A stretch of DNA of 64,000 nucleotides from Chlamydomonas sphaeroides (GCA_001662425.1 BDDC01000076.1:14172-78171), one strand, 5' to 3'. Numbered from the stretch's first letter, positions 1-11,784 are shown. A program made the numbers and translations. The notes: generated by a model from the letters alone, not told the origin.

Positions 1-162
1 TGCGCTAAGGGGCTGCTGCTGCTGCTGGCGCTGGGTGCTGTGGCTGCGGTTGTAACAGTACCCCTGCTCATGAGGGGTGCGAGGGGCGGCAGGGGCAGCC
101 GCTCACGGTCGAGGGGCCCCCGCAGCGCACCCCACCGGCCGCTGCCCCAAGTACCCCCTCAC

Positions 163-2905
163 CTCCACCGCCTCCAAGCCCTCGCACGATGGTGCCTGTG
201 GCCCGCGCCCGGCCTCCCGTGGCCTGGGCCGCGCCCTGGAAACCAAGGTCATGGAACCCCGGCCCGGGGTCCCGCCCATCCTTCACTCTGCCCCCACTCC
301 CGCCCCATCCAGAGCTCTATCCCCCACTCCCGCCCCATCCTGAGCTCTGGCCCCATTCCCGCCCCATCCTGAGCTCTACCCCCACTCTCGCGCCATGCTG
401 AGCTCTGCCCCCATTCCCGCCCCATCCTGAGCTCTACCCCCACTCCCGCGCCATCCTGAGCTCTGCCCCCACTCCCACCCCATCCTGAGCGCCGTGTGCC
501 TCACCATATAGTCCACCGACAGGGCGTTCTGCGCTTGGGGACGGGCGGGCGAGAGCCGGGCCGGCAGTCAGACGGCGCGCTCGGTTAGGAGGCCGCGCCG
601 TGCGGCTGCCGCTAGCGAGCATGCCCTGAGCGACCCCAGCCCCAGCCCCATCCCACTCCACCATTCCCAGTGCCGCTAGCGGTGACACGCGATAGGCCCC
701 TCATCACCCTTTTCCCATCCTCACCCCATCCTCTGACCCCGCATCCCCACCCCCACCCCCAGGCCCCCAACCCCACCCCGCGGCCCCCACCTGGAGCACC
801 CCCAGGCCCCCACCCCCACCCCCCCAGGCCCCCACCTGGTGCACCACACGGCCGTGCATGTCAAACACCGTGATGATGGCGCTCACGCAGGACAGGATGG
901 AGCAGTCCCGCTGCAGCCGCTCGTGCAGCTCGGGCACCAGAGAACCCTGCGCCACCGGCCCGCCGCCCTCGCCGCCGGCGCCCGCAGCCAGGCCGCCAGC
1001 GCCGCCGCCGCCAAGGCCGGCCGCCACCAGGTCCGTGCTGTCGGCCGCCAGATGCTCCACCAGCAGCGCCGGCTGCTCCACCAGGGTTGCAGAAGCCGCG
1101 GCCGCCGCCGGGCCCCCGGCGGAAGACAGGGCCGAGGCCGGCAATTCCTCGTGGCTGGCGAGTAGGTCGTCGGCGTCGGCGGCGGCACCGCGCCGCGCGG
1201 CGGCGATGGCATGGCCCACGCCGCCGCCGGTCGTCGGGTCGGTCGCGGCTGCGGCGGTTTGGAGGCCGGGCATGGAGGCCCTGGGCGGCATGCCCAGCTG
1301 CGGCTGCATCAGCGCGCTGCCTATGACGGAGCTGTTGATGCGGCTGGCGGGTGTGGAGCCCACGCCGGAGGGCTGCGGCAGCGCCACCATCAGGGGCGTG
1401 AGCCGCAGTACGGAGAAGCCGTACGACAGCATGCTGCCGCCGGCGCCGCCACCGAAGCTGGCGCCCAGCCCGGCGTCCGAGCCCGCACGCGACGCGGGGC
1501 CCTCGGACGCCGGCGACGACGACGCCGCGTGCGGCGTGACCGCGCCGCCCTGCGTCAGCAGGATCGACGCCGGCGGCGTGACGTCGGCGCCGGCGGCGGC
1601 CACGCCCATGCTGACGGCGGCGGCGAGCTGCGGCGGCGCAGCGCGGACACGGAGGCCCGTGTTGCCGCCAGGGACCAGGTGTACGACGGGAGCGGGCAGC
1701 AGCCCGGCGCCACCGTCGAGCGCGGCCGACATCATCGTCCGCGCGAGGTCTTTGATCAGCACGCGCAGCGCGGGGTCGCGCTTGCACAGCTGGCCCAGCA
1801 CGCTCTCGTAGTCCTCCGGCCGCTCCAGGATGAGCTGATCGTAGGCTGCCTGGTTGACCCACACCGGCGTGAATGGAAAGCGGCTGGCGGCGCTGGCGCT
1901 GCCGTTGAGCCCGCCGGACCAGGTCGCGGCGGCGGCGCCGAGCAGCCAGCGTGGCGGCATGCCGCGCGCGCGGCCGCTGGCGCTGGAAGTGGCGAGGGCG
2001 TCGGCGGCGGTTGGGATGCGCATGGCGGGCGTGTCGTAGAGAGGGCCTGTGGAGGCGGAGCCGAGGATGAGCAGGGCTACGGGGGATGGGCAGGAGCTGG
2101 CCTGGTGCGCCAGGATGGCCCCGCCGGAGGGCTGTGAGGGGAGTGAGGGCTGCGGCGGCAGGGAGTTGCAGGGCTGGAAGCCGGCCGGCGGCCGGGGCGT
2201 GTCCGCGACGCCAGAGGACGAGTGGCCGTTGGGCGTGTAGGCTAAGGAGATGGTGGGCTGCGAGGGCGGCGGCGGCATGGGCGCTGGCGTGCCATGGGGC
2301 CCGGAGGCTGGGCTGCCTGCAGCGCTAGCGTCCGCCAAGGACTGGGTTGCGCCAACAGCAGGGTAGAGGGTCACGTGCGGCGTGGAGGACAGGCTGTCGG
2401 CCCCAGGCTGCGAGCCGTTGCCTGCAGAGGCGGGCGGCCACAGCCTGGGGCTCGCGCCGTCAGCGCCGTAACCCAGGACGCTTGGAGCCCGGTATTCGCC
2501 GGGGCCAGATTGGCGTGCAGCAGCGAGCTCTGGGGCAGGGGAGAAAGGGCCGGGGCACGGTTGCCGTCTTGCCGTTGCGACGGGCTGGGGCTGTCACCGT
2601 GACCAGCCAGACTCACCCTCCTGGAGGCGGGCCACGGTTGCCTGCAGTCTTGCGACTTCATCTTCTTGCCTTGAGACCTGGCGTTGCGCGGCGTCTGCGG
2701 CGACGGCTACCTTGGGCCGCAACGAGCTGGACTCATCGCGCACTGCCGTGGACGCGACTTGTTTAAGCTTTAAGCTTTTAAGCGCTCGCTTTCCTCTCGT
2801 CACGAGTCCGCTTAGCTTGTCGCGGAGTGAACCTCGGCCAGCCGTGCTGGCCGACCGGGGCGAACGTTCTTCAGCAGCCAGCGTGTCTCTTAGGTGAGCA
2901 GTCAT
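163..2905 (-). CDS. PAS-like signalling protein, 5' part (runs off the window)
   Basis: Exons, in transcription order: 2905-2617, 2529-836, 528-505, 235-163; the gene continues to the left of the window. The first exon begins MTAHLRDTLAAEE and ends in a short coiled-coil-like stretch (SRQEDEVARLQATVARLQE). The second encodes about 565 residues of Ala/Gly/Ser-rich sequence, a charged segment (ERPEDYESVLGQLCKRD), and then VFDMHGRVVHQ. The tiny third exon adds NALSVDYM and the fourth starts with Gly. The joined VVHQNALSVDYMG resembles the N-terminal part of the PAS domains repeated in chlorophyte receptor-type cyclases and sensor proteins (compare F-x-x-x-G-x-V-x-x-QN-x-x-S-x-x-YMG). All four junctions keep frame, with GTGAG/GTGGGG donors and CAG acceptors. 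No catalytic domain is visible, so cyclase or kinase activity is only a guess. The start at 2905 is the first good ATG; an ATG at 2923 is also in frame. Confidence 0.6.
284..487. repeat. 29-30 bp minisatellite in an intron
   Basis: About seven tandem copies of a C-rich unit built around CCCCATCCTGAGCTCT, with small variants (CGCGCCATGCTGAGCTCT and similar). It lies in the intron between the 24-nt exon (505-528) and the next exon (163-235) of the PAS-like gene. No coding role is seen. Confidence 0.9.
755..835. repeat. C-rich simple-sequence tract in an intron
   Basis: An irregular run of CCCCCAC/CCCCAGG units on the + strand, next to the donor site at 835-834 of the PAS-like gene. It is intronic low-complexity DNA. 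Confidence 0.7.
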
Positions 2906-3344
2906 ACAGCGTTTGACCTGCAAGCAGGTAGACCCCTACGACGAACTCTCATCGAACTTTTTCTTTCTTCGGTGGCTACGCACGAGGTACATCTACACAC
3001 ATCTAGGTAGGGAACAATTAGTTGTTTGGCATTCGGGCTGGGGGATCGGTACATATCGCCGAAGCGTGTCCCTCGGCAGCTGGACGGCACGGGCGCTTGG
3101 GATGTCGCCGAGCTAGCCCTATCCCACCTGCGACACCTCTTACGAAAGCCAGCAGCATTTCGTACATGTGCTATGCAGATGGCTTTACGGAAGGTCGATT
3201 TCAAACAACTGGGAACGGCCAACGCCCCCGCCCCCCGGAATTCCGGTAGTTCCCCTACCGCCCTACCCCCTCTCGGCTGCGGTACTCCGTTGTGAGAGCC
3301 CCGCAAGCCGTGCGAGCCGTACGGTGCCACGCCGCTAACCGCCA
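2906..3344. other. intergenic: promoter of the PAS-like gene and 3' end of the next gene
   Basis: It separates two genes on the minus strand. It contains no convincing exon, tRNA or repeat and is less GC-rich than its flanks. I see no TGTAA close to the stop at 3345. Confidence 0.5.
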
Positions 3345-6173
3345 CTACGCCCACTCGCCGGTCTCCGCAGGGGCCGTCGGCAGGGGCGCGCCCTCTCCCT
3401 TCAGCTCCTCCTTGAGCTTCTCCGTGAGCACCGTCTCCACCTGCACTTTTGCCACCTTCATGACCGGCTTGGTGCCCGCCTGGTCGCGCTTGGCCGCATC
3501 ATCCCCGCCCGCCTCGCCGCCCTGCTGCGCCTTTTCCCGCCCGCGCTTGGCCGCGCTGCCGCCCGCCCCCTGCCCCTCCTCCTGCGCCTCCGCCTGCGCC
3601 TGCTCCATCTCGCGGCGGTGGGTGGCCTCCAGGTGGCTGGCCGCCGCCTCGGCCGTGTCGCCTGCGAGGCACCGGCGCAGGACAGCGACCAACATGACCA
3701 CAGCACGCTCCCCGCCCCGCGCCCTCCGGGCACCCGCTGCGTCGCGCCCTTGGCTGGCATCGCAAGCCGCTCGCGCAGCCGCCGCAGCGCCCCCACCTGC
3801 CGCGCCCCGCCGGCACCTGCACCCTGCCACTCACCCAGCGGCTCCTCCCGGGCGCCAATGAGCAGCAGCTCGGTGCCCACCACGTCCAGCAGGCTCACGT
3901 CCTCGGCCCCCACCCAGGCGTTGCCGCTCGCAAAGGCGCGCAGCTGCTCGCGGCTGTAGGCCGGCTCGGGCCCGGCGCTGGGCCTTCCGGGCCGCTTGTT
4001 GGCGGGGCTCTGTGGGGTAGCCAGAGGGGCCCGGCAGGGGGCCCGCTTGGCCCGGCCGCCCACCTGTATCCTGCCCGTCACGACGCAGTGACACCCGGTG
4101 TCGTGCGCCCGCCGCGGCACAGCGACAGCCACGAGCCATGCGCACGGCAGGGCTCCCTTCGCCTAGCGCGAGGAACCCCCGTGACCGCGGGCACTCCCTG
4201 GCCCCACGCGTGGCCCCCCTTGCCCTATCCTGCCTTGATGGTGAGCACGTAGCGGGCGCTGGGCGCGATGCGGAAGTCCTCCTGCACGGGGCCCGGCTCC
4301 AGGGGCAGCTGCAGCAGGTAGCCCAGCTCCGTGTGAGCCCGGCTGCTGCCGTGCCGCCTGGAGCCCACGGGAGGCGAGCGGTGAGAGGGGCGAGGTCACG
4401 ATGACGGGCATGGGGTTCACCGGGTGCCGCCGTGCTAGGCAGCGGGGTGTAGGGGCCCTGTGCCTAGCTCCGCCTGCTACGCCCCATGTTTTGCGAAGCC
4501 CTAGGCGTAGGCATAGCAAGTAGGAGGCACGGGGGGGCTGGCGGGTGCCGCTCGAGTGCCGTTGGGAAAGCGGGCTAAGGAGGCGCAGCGGGGAAACGAC
4601 ACGCAACGGGTGAAGGACGCACAGCGGGGGAATGAGGCGCACGGGCAGCCAGGGGGCTTGCCACCCGTGCACACCCAGTAGGCTGCTGGGACAGCCGCGT
4701 GTGGGCGAGCTGGCTGGGCGTCTGAGCGGCCGCGGCAGGGCGCAAGGCAAGCTAGCGGGAGGAGCAAGCGGCAGGGCACCGCCGGCCGCGCTGCGAGCCC
4801 CGGTCGTCCTCCCAGCGGCCGCCGTCCAACCCACCTGCTAAAGATGGTGTAGGTGCCTCGGCCAACCACCCTGCGTGCGTGGTCGTGGAGCGCAGCGAGG
4901 GGCAGCGGCGGCGCGAGGTCGGCGGCGAAGCGGGCGCCGCATGCGGCCGCGAGGGCGCTGCACCGGCCCACGGCCCACCCCAGGCGGGTCCAGGACCAGT
5001 GGGCTGCTCGCTCCCGCCGCCCCGCTCTGCTCCGCACCGTGCGGCCGGCTGCGTGCGGTCGCCACGGGTCTTGGTGGCGTACTGCTGCTCGCCCAGAGAG
5101 GCCGCCAGCTCCGCCACACTGGAGCCCACCTCGACTACGGGGCGGGGAAGGCAGGGAGGGAGGAAGGGAAGGAGGGCCGCACCGGGGTGCTGGGCAGCGC
5201 AGGCCAGGTCAGGGCGGCCCGTGCACCCAGCGCAGGGCAGCCTCGACCGCCGTGCGTGCAGTCGCGTGGGCGCTGGCTGCCGCACGCTGCCGCCACAGAG
5301 CGCCGGTGGCCCCACGGGGTAACGCGAAGCCGACGCACCCACGTATCCAAAGAACCGCTCGTGCCGCCGAGCGTCCGGCAGCCGCTTTTTGCCGATGTTG
5401 ATGAGCCGGCACGGCAGTCCGGCAGCCGACGTCGCGGCGCCGCTGCCGCCGGCTGCTCCCGCCTCCTTAGCCTCGGCCTCGGCCTTGCCGGCCTCCTCGC
5501 CGCCGCCACCGCGGGCTTCCTTCATGCCGTCGTCGTCACCGCCCACCTTGGCGGCCGCCACCTCCTCCTTGGCGCGGGCGGGCGGCCGCCGCGCGTGCGG
5601 CTGCAGCAGGATGTGGAAGCGGGCCACATCATCCAGGTCGCCGGGGGACTGCTGCTGCACCTGGGCGGGGGTTGGGAGCGGTAAGGAGAGGAAAGGAGGA
5701 CAGGAGGAAGGGGAGTGGCGGCCAGTGCAGTGTGCCAGGTCAGCGTGTGCTGTGGGACATGGGTGTAGGAGCTGTGCGCGCGTGTGGGGGGGGGCGTGAG
5801 CTTGCGCCCCACGATACCTTGGGTCGGTACATGAAGTAGATGTGGCCCTCCTCCAGGCAGCCGGGCGGCAGCCCCGTCAGCTGCCAGCCCTCCTGGGGGG
5901 CGGCGCGGGTGGGGGCGGGGCCGAGGGGGCGGTGGTGGAGCGGACACCGTTGCTGCACCGCGCCACCCGCGAGGGCTGACGGCGCTACGTCGGGGACGCT
6001 GCACGGCGTTAGCCGGCACTTTGCGGCCCCAATCGTGCCCTTGCGTCCACCTCGTCAGATTCGATGCCGTCGTCGCCGCCGCTCGCGCTCGAGGGCGCGG
6101 CGTCCTCCTTCGACGGCTGCTGCGCATCCTCCTGGGTGGCGGCCTCCGCCTGCTTAACGTCCTGTGAGCTCAT
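3345..6173 (-). CDS. conserved protein of unknown function, bacterial-type family
   Basis: Exons: 6173-6051, 5892-5818, 5660-5339, 5134-5038, 4870-4835, 4357-4234, 4009-3835, 3661-3345; 422 aa. Conserved-looking blocks fall at exon joins: GLPPGCLEEGHIYFMYRPK (about residues 48-66), DLDDVARFHILLQPH (74-88), INIGKKRLPDARRHERFFGYV (about 151-171), a block ending YATKTRGDR (to about 200), GRGTYTIF (209-216), HTELGYLLQLPLEPGPVQ (226-243), then VLTIKSP and a Leu-rich VGTELLLIGA block. From memory this order (YRPKV, GKKRLP, TRG, G-Y-I, HTHLAY-LELP-PGPVQ, VKNP) matches a family of uncharacterised bacterial proteins; I cannot name it. Residues 89-145 are an Ala/Gly/Glu-rich insertion, and the tail (from about 318) is a charged Lys/Glu/Gln-rich extension ending GEWA. 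No signal peptide or membrane segment is seen. The sixth intron uses a GC donor (AAG|GCAGGA at 4233-4232). Confidence 0.75.
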
Positions 6174-7580
6174 CGGTGCTGTTTAGTATGAATTGAGACA
6201 GCGCTGCGTTGCTTGCTGGCAAAGCTGTGCTGCGGTTGTGTGGCGGGCCCCGAGCAGCGATGACTGGCGACCCACGGGACTCGGGCGACCCATGGACCCC
6301 TCCCACACTCTGCGCACAGACATCACTTCCGCGCCCGTTGTAGTTACATCCAGTCGCCGAAAGCTCGTTGTCAAGCAAGACAGCCTCACACTGCCGCCCC
6401 CTGCCCATCACGGCACCCCCGCCATCGCCGCTTCCCACTGAGCACTGACACTGCCCAGGGCTCAGTGCCCCTGCGCTCCCGGCCTCTCCCGCCGCGTAGC
6501 GCTCCCGCAGCCGTCGCCACTCAGCGCCGCTGCTGCACCCCTTACAGCGCCACCGATATGCCGGACGCGCCCCTGCGCAGCGCCGCCCTCTGCGCCGAGG
6601 TCATGCTGAGCCCCGTGTGGCCTGGACTTCCTTTGCCCCCTCGGCTTGCCGGTGTACGGCACTTCTTCCGCCCAGATACATTCCACAGCCATTCCGCCCT
6701 TGCACGAGCAGCGGCCCCTCCGGCCCAGCCCCCCAGCCCATCAGCGGTCCCATGCTCGCTCCCCCGGCGCCCCCGCCTCCCCTCGCTCCCCTGATTGCTC
6801 TGGCACCTCCTCCCCTAAAGGGTGAGAGCTTTTTTCCGCCGTTTCAGCCCAGCCCTCCGATTGGCCTGTCGCCCCGGCACACCAGGGTGGCGCTGGGAGA
6901 AAACCAAAACATACGGATACCCCCGCAGATCCGCAGCCAGCCACCGCCGCGGCTGCGCGGCCAGCCCGTGGCAGGTGGCCCGTGCGGCGCAGTGGGGCTT
7001 TGTACCCGCCCCCACACGACCCCCAGCGCCTGGAACCCCACATCCGACACATGCATTGGGCCAACACTCCCGCGGAGGTATTGCACACCGACGTCCTTTG
7101 CAACGAGATCAATGTCGCGGCAGGCATGATTACGGTTGTTTCATTTCGGCAATTAAAGGAGCACGCAGAAGCGCCGGCTCTGCGGCCGGCTGTGCGGACC
7201 TCGCGCAAAGCAACTCATTCAACAGTAGCACAGCCGTGGACGTCGCGGCCCTAGACGGCGCCCCGCCCGCAGCCCTGCTCAGGTCAAACCGCAAACCCGA
7301 TTGTAGGTATGAAATGTGCTATGCACCAACCAGGGCCCCGTCAGCTTGCTGACGCGACGCGGCTCAACGGAACCCCATCACCCTGCCTGCCGCCCAGCGT
7401 GCCGCCTGCAACCCCTGCGCCGCCACCATCGCCTGTCACGATACCATCGCCTGGTGCTCGTGGCCTGAGCGCGGCGGCGCTGCAACTACTGCATGCGAGC
7501 AGCAGCACGATGCCACACCACGCCGCAGAGCGCGACGAAGCCCTCCCACCGCCTAGCCCACCACCACCACCACCACCCGC
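6174..7580. other. intergenic, 1.4 kb, with a degenerate PC4 exon
   Basis: It lies between two minus-strand genes, so it should hold the 3' UTR of the PC4 gene and the promoter of the conserved-protein gene. Apart from the decayed PC4-like exon at 6534-6665, I find nothing that codes. Confidence 0.5.
6534..6665 (-). pseudogene. decayed duplicate of the terminal PC4 exon
   Basis: Read on the minus strand it gives GLSMTSAQRAALRRGASGI and ends SVAL-stop. This lines up with GLSMNAAQWSALCSGAADM in the last exon of the PC4 gene (7581-7700). Nucleotide identity is obvious around ATGCTGAGCCCC, which occurs on the + strand near both 6603 and 7663. The DGK-x-LPG-x-K lead-in is degenerate, and the stop comes earlier than in the intact exon. 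It lies about 1 kb downstream in the same orientation, so it could be a dead tandem copy or, less likely, an alternative last exon. The TAA stop sits inside a TGTAA. Confidence 0.6.
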
Positions 7581-10500
7581 TCAGGCCCCCTGCTGCGCCC
7601 GCTCCAGCGCCGCACACATGTCGGCCGCTCCGCTGCACAGCGCCGACCACTGCGCGGCGTTCATGCTGAGCCCCTTCTGGCCCGGCAGCTGCTTGCCGTC
7701 CTGCGAGGAGCAAGTGGAGAGAACCGGCTGAGCAAACAGTCGGCCCCTTGCAAGCGCAGAGCAGGGTGCGCACGCGGCCGCGTCCGCATTCAAGCCCAAG
7801 GCTGTCCATCCCCGCCTGCTCACCTTCTCGTAAAACTCCCTGACGCCCACGTACAGCTGGCCTTTGAACTCGCTCAGCGACACGCGGCGCCTGGCGTGGG
7901 CAGGCGAAAGCGGCACGGGTCACAGGCCTGTTGTTGACATGACCAGGGCGCTCCAGAGGCCATGTTTGCGTCCCCCGCCCCGCTCCCTCGCCGCCCGACC
8001 CACATGCCGCTGAGCTGCAGGCTGTAGCCCACGTCGCGGCGGCCCAGCGCCTCGCTGATGGCCCCCGTGTTGGCTGCCAGAGTGCCCCAATCCAGCGACG
8101 ACAGCGAGATGCCCTTCTTGCCTGAGGGAGTGGAGGAGGACGAGGGGGCGACCTGAGAAGCCGCCTACTGCAGACAGCCAACGATGACCTGGCAGCACAC
8201 GAAGCCACGGCAGCCGCGCCAGAACCCGCGCCAAGCCCCGAGCCGAGCAACGCTATACGGCACGGGACGCTCGCGTGCCTCTTGCAACAACTCCGGCCAC
8301 AGCCCTCGCCTTGCCAAGCCCCACCGCCGCCTGACGCTAACGCATGCCCCGCTCGTAGCTTTACGACTTGCCGGTACAGCCAGCGCCTGGCCGCACAGCC
8401 CGTGACGCGCACAGCGCCTTGGCCTCTCAGCCCGCCGCAGCAACCCACCTGCCTCCTGCCTCGTTCCTACTCAAGGCACCAACCCGCCCACCAACCCACC
8501 CACCCGGCATCAGGCTGCCGTCCTTCTCGTAGAACTCCCGCAGGTCCACACTCAGCCGTCCGCCGAAGCGGCTGATGGTGACACGCTTGTTGGACCCGAG
8601 CTCAACCACCTCCCGATCGCCGCCCGACCCCGCCGCCGCCGCCGAGCCGGGGCCAGCCCCGGCGGCGCCGCCGCGCGGAGCCGCGGGCGCGTTGGCCGCC
8701 GGCCGAGGTGCGGCTGCGGCGGGTCGCGGCGGCAGCGGCTCGAGCGGCTCGCCCACAATGGCCCCCGAGGCCGCGGTGATGTCGGCAGCGGCCGCCAGCA
8801 GCGCCGCCGCCTGGGCCTCGTTAAGGTTCACGCCTTTCTTGCCTGTGGTCGGGAGAGGCACAAGGACAGAGAGACAGCTGGCACAACGGGGTCCGCGCCA
8901 ACCCTGCGTGACTGCACGATCGCAGCTGTCGAGCGGTTGCCCGGGAGCTCACCGGGCAGCAGCTGGCCGTCCTTCTCGTAGTACTCGCGGAGGCCCAGGT
9001 AGCAGGTGCCCCTGTGCGGGACATGGCGGGACGGGAGGGACGTGCACGGCCAGCGTGGGCAGCAGGCAGGCCGGTCATGGGTCGACAGGGTAGGCGCAGA
9101 AGACAAGACCGTCTGCGCAAGTTCTTGTAGGGCCGCTTCCGGAGCCGGCTGTGGCGAGTTCCCCACAAGGGCCACGCTGGGCCCATTTGCGGCGGCGCTC
9201 ACTTGAACTCGCTGACGCTGGCCAGCCGCGTCTTGCTCAGCTGCACCGGCTCGGCGGTCGCGTCGCGGGCCTTCTGCGCCGCCACCAGCCGCGGCAGGTC
9301 CCTGGCCAGCCGGGCCCAGTCGGGCGGCGGCATGGACAGGCCCTTCATGCCGGGGGCCTCCGCGCCGTCCTTCTGCGGGGGCCAGAGGCGCAGGCGTTGG
9401 AGCGCGGGTGCACGGCGCGGAGGCGCAGCGGGCGTTTGCGCAGGCGGTAGGATGGTAGGTTGGTAGGGAGGGGCTGCCCCGTGTGCCGTGCTGGCGACAC
9501 ATCCTATGTGCTGTGGCGGGACTCGCAGCAGGACACGCGCGGAGTCGCCGCCAGCCACGCCTTTAAGCCCAGCCGGCAGCGCAAGGCCTGTGCACGACCG
9601 TGCCGTACAGTGTCGTACCTCGTAGAACTCCCGCACATCCACGTACAGCTTGCCGTCGTACCGCCGCACGCGGGCCTTACGCTTTCCTGCGGCAGGCAGT
9701 ACCGGAGCGCTGCTCGTCACTCCGATGCACTCAGGCCGGGGTTTCCCAAACGCGGTGCACGCTAGCCAATGCGCCCAGCGCTACCCAGTTCGCTGCCCGG
9801 CAAAGCCGCACCTCCCAGCTCCACGCTCAGGAGGAGCTCCTCGTCGCCCGACCCGCGAGCCTTCTTGGCGGCCCCGGCGCATCCCGCACCGCTCGCACGC
9901 TTGCGGCCTCGGCCGCCCGCCTCCTCCTCCTCCTCCTCCGCCTCCTCCTCGGCGGCGCCCTGGTCCTGGGCCGCCTCCGCATTGTCTAGCTCAGCCAGAT
10001 AGTCGTCAATGAGTTGCTGTTGATAGGGTAGAGTGTTGGGTTAGTTGGGGTTTCACGCTTGTGTTGGCCCAAGAGCGGGTTATGGGGTGGGAACCTTGCC
10101 AGCGCCTGGCATGAAAGGGCGCCTCGGGCCGCGAAGGTGCCGGCTGCCACCCCGGAAGTGCACCCGTGATGGCTGTTGCCGTGACATCGCAGGCTGCTGG
10201 ACGGCCTTTCTCACCCCCACAAGCTTCTTGCACTGCTTCAGATCAGAGCCGTCCAGCTGCAGGGACTGGCCAACGTGCGCCATCCTGGTCGGTAGGCAGC
10301 AGTGAGTGAGAAGCGTGTACGCGTAAGGCACGTCACGGCGCACTGGCGCGACCTGAGGTAACCGTCAAGATGACAGCCGTAACGATGGGCAAGCGAGGTG
10401 GGTGCTATCTCGCTCATCGACGCGTAGCTGTGGCCCTGCAGGGGAGCTCTGTGCGCCACACCCTGCAGCGCTGGACAGCTCCCTGACAGCCCTCCAGCCA

Positions 10501-10690
10501 CCCTGGGCCCAAACTAACACGCTGCGCTCCGTGGTGGTCTCCATGTTCGCCGTGGGCAGGTACTTGCGTACCACCTGCAAAAGTCGTTGACGGGCCCAGG
10601 GCCTTGCGTTTTAACGCCCATCCATGACGCGTGGTTCTTCTGACAAAGCCTCGGCCCCACCTGCTCTATGCGCGCCTGTAGGGCAGCCAT
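7581..10690 (-). CDS. DEK_C plus four tandem PC4 domains, putative transcriptional coactivator
   Basis: Exons: 10690-10661, 10574-10519, 10284-10215, 10016-9812, 9686-9619, 9372-9203, 9011-8953, 8842-8504, 8121-8004, 7890-7824, 7700-7581; 433 aa. Residues 5-60 (ARIEQVVRKYLPTANMETT ... LVGQLIDDYLAELDN) match the DEK C-terminal fold, which precedes PC4 domains in some plant coactivators. An acidic Glu-run and a basic patch (RGRKRASG) follow. Four PC4/p15 domains come next, each with R/K-V-x-x-(F/Y)-G/K-x-(L)-x-V-x-(V/L)-REFYEKDG and then a K-GLSM/GVNL/GISL helix: about residues 118-175, 188-250, 305-365 and 367-431. PC4 domains bind ssDNA and act in Pol II transcription and repair, so a nuclear DNA-binding role follows by family. 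A Pro/Ala-rich linker separates domains 2 and 3. The first coding exon has only 10 codons. Four copies is more than the usual one. Confidence 0.85.
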
Positions 10691-11733
10691 TTTGTTCAAG
10701 TCTGCGTAGCTGCCAAGCTGTGGCCGGCTGGCGTGCAGCTGCGTCGCAAAGCCGCGACCGTAAAAACGAGCTTGGCAAGAACCCGCGATGCCGCGCTGTC
10801 CACAAGCTATGCTAGGCCAAGCTTGTGGCAGAATGCGACCTTGTCTGTTTAGGTGGCACGACGCGTGACGACAGACGGCGTGCAACATACGCGTGTGCGG
10901 CGCACACTCAAGTGGCGCCTGCAGCGGGTGAAAGCGAGAGGTGCAGGTACAATATGTCAGTAGCTGCCTCGCATTTTTGGCGGGACATTGCCGAAACCCG
11001 CACGCCCATGCCCCTTCCCCCCCCCCCCCCGCCGCGCCCCTGCGTATGTCCGGCGCCCAGGTATTGCGACCTCACTCTTGCTTCTTTTTCACAAAACTTG
11101 GCACACGGCGACACGCATACCCGACAAGGCATTGTGGGTTGAAGGCCACCTAAAAGGGCAGCAGCACAAGCATTGGTTGTTTGAATGCAATCATAATGAG
11201 ACATACCCAGTTGCAACCATGATACCACAACCCACCCACCTGCGTGCGGCCAGCCATGTCAAACTTGCCACCAAAGTGCGAAGGGCATGGTGCCCACGCT
11301 CCAAATTTGCGCAAGACCTCGATCCCGTCTTCACCCGTTCACCAGCGGCCAGCAGGGAAGCAGGGGAGAACCTGGGTGGAAGTGCTACGAGAACGCCAGA
11401 TGCCTCGATGCTTTGGCGTCTGGGTACAAGGCGGGCACAATTTCCTTATGCGGACAGGGCGGCATATGTAACATGCAGGGCCTCCATTCCGTAACGTTGC
11501 CATAGCTGCAAACCCAGGCTATGCCAGCGCAGTAGCGCGTTCCTCCAGTGCCGCGGTATGGTTCAATGTACATTCCTGCTAGGGACGGCTGGAGCCCTGA
11601 CGGCCCAGCGCCACCGTGCCCCATAGCCATTCCTCATCGCCGCCGTACCGTATCGCCGCCTTGCCCACAGGCCTCATCCCTTGCCAACTCGTCATTCACG
11701 CAAGCGCTTGCTCAGCGCGGTCATGCACAGCAA

Positions 11734-11784
11734 CCTCCGGGGTGACTGCAAGGGCTTCGCCCCGTTTCCTACTGAAAGGGGCAA
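11734..11784. repeat. dispersed hairpin repeat, copy 1
   Basis: About 50 bp closely matching 41261-41312. The shared core is CTGCAAGGGCTTCGCCCCG in this copy and TTGCAAGCGCTTCACCCCG in the other, each followed by TTTCCT. The right half can fold back on itself (CCCCGTTTCCT against GAAAGGGG). Confidence 0.65.

Noticed and set aside
858..1811. Long + strand open frame (317 codons) inside the PAS-like gene
   Set aside because: It is antisense to a better-supported exon. In very GC-rich DNA the opposite strand stays open by codon bias, and it has no splice or domain support.
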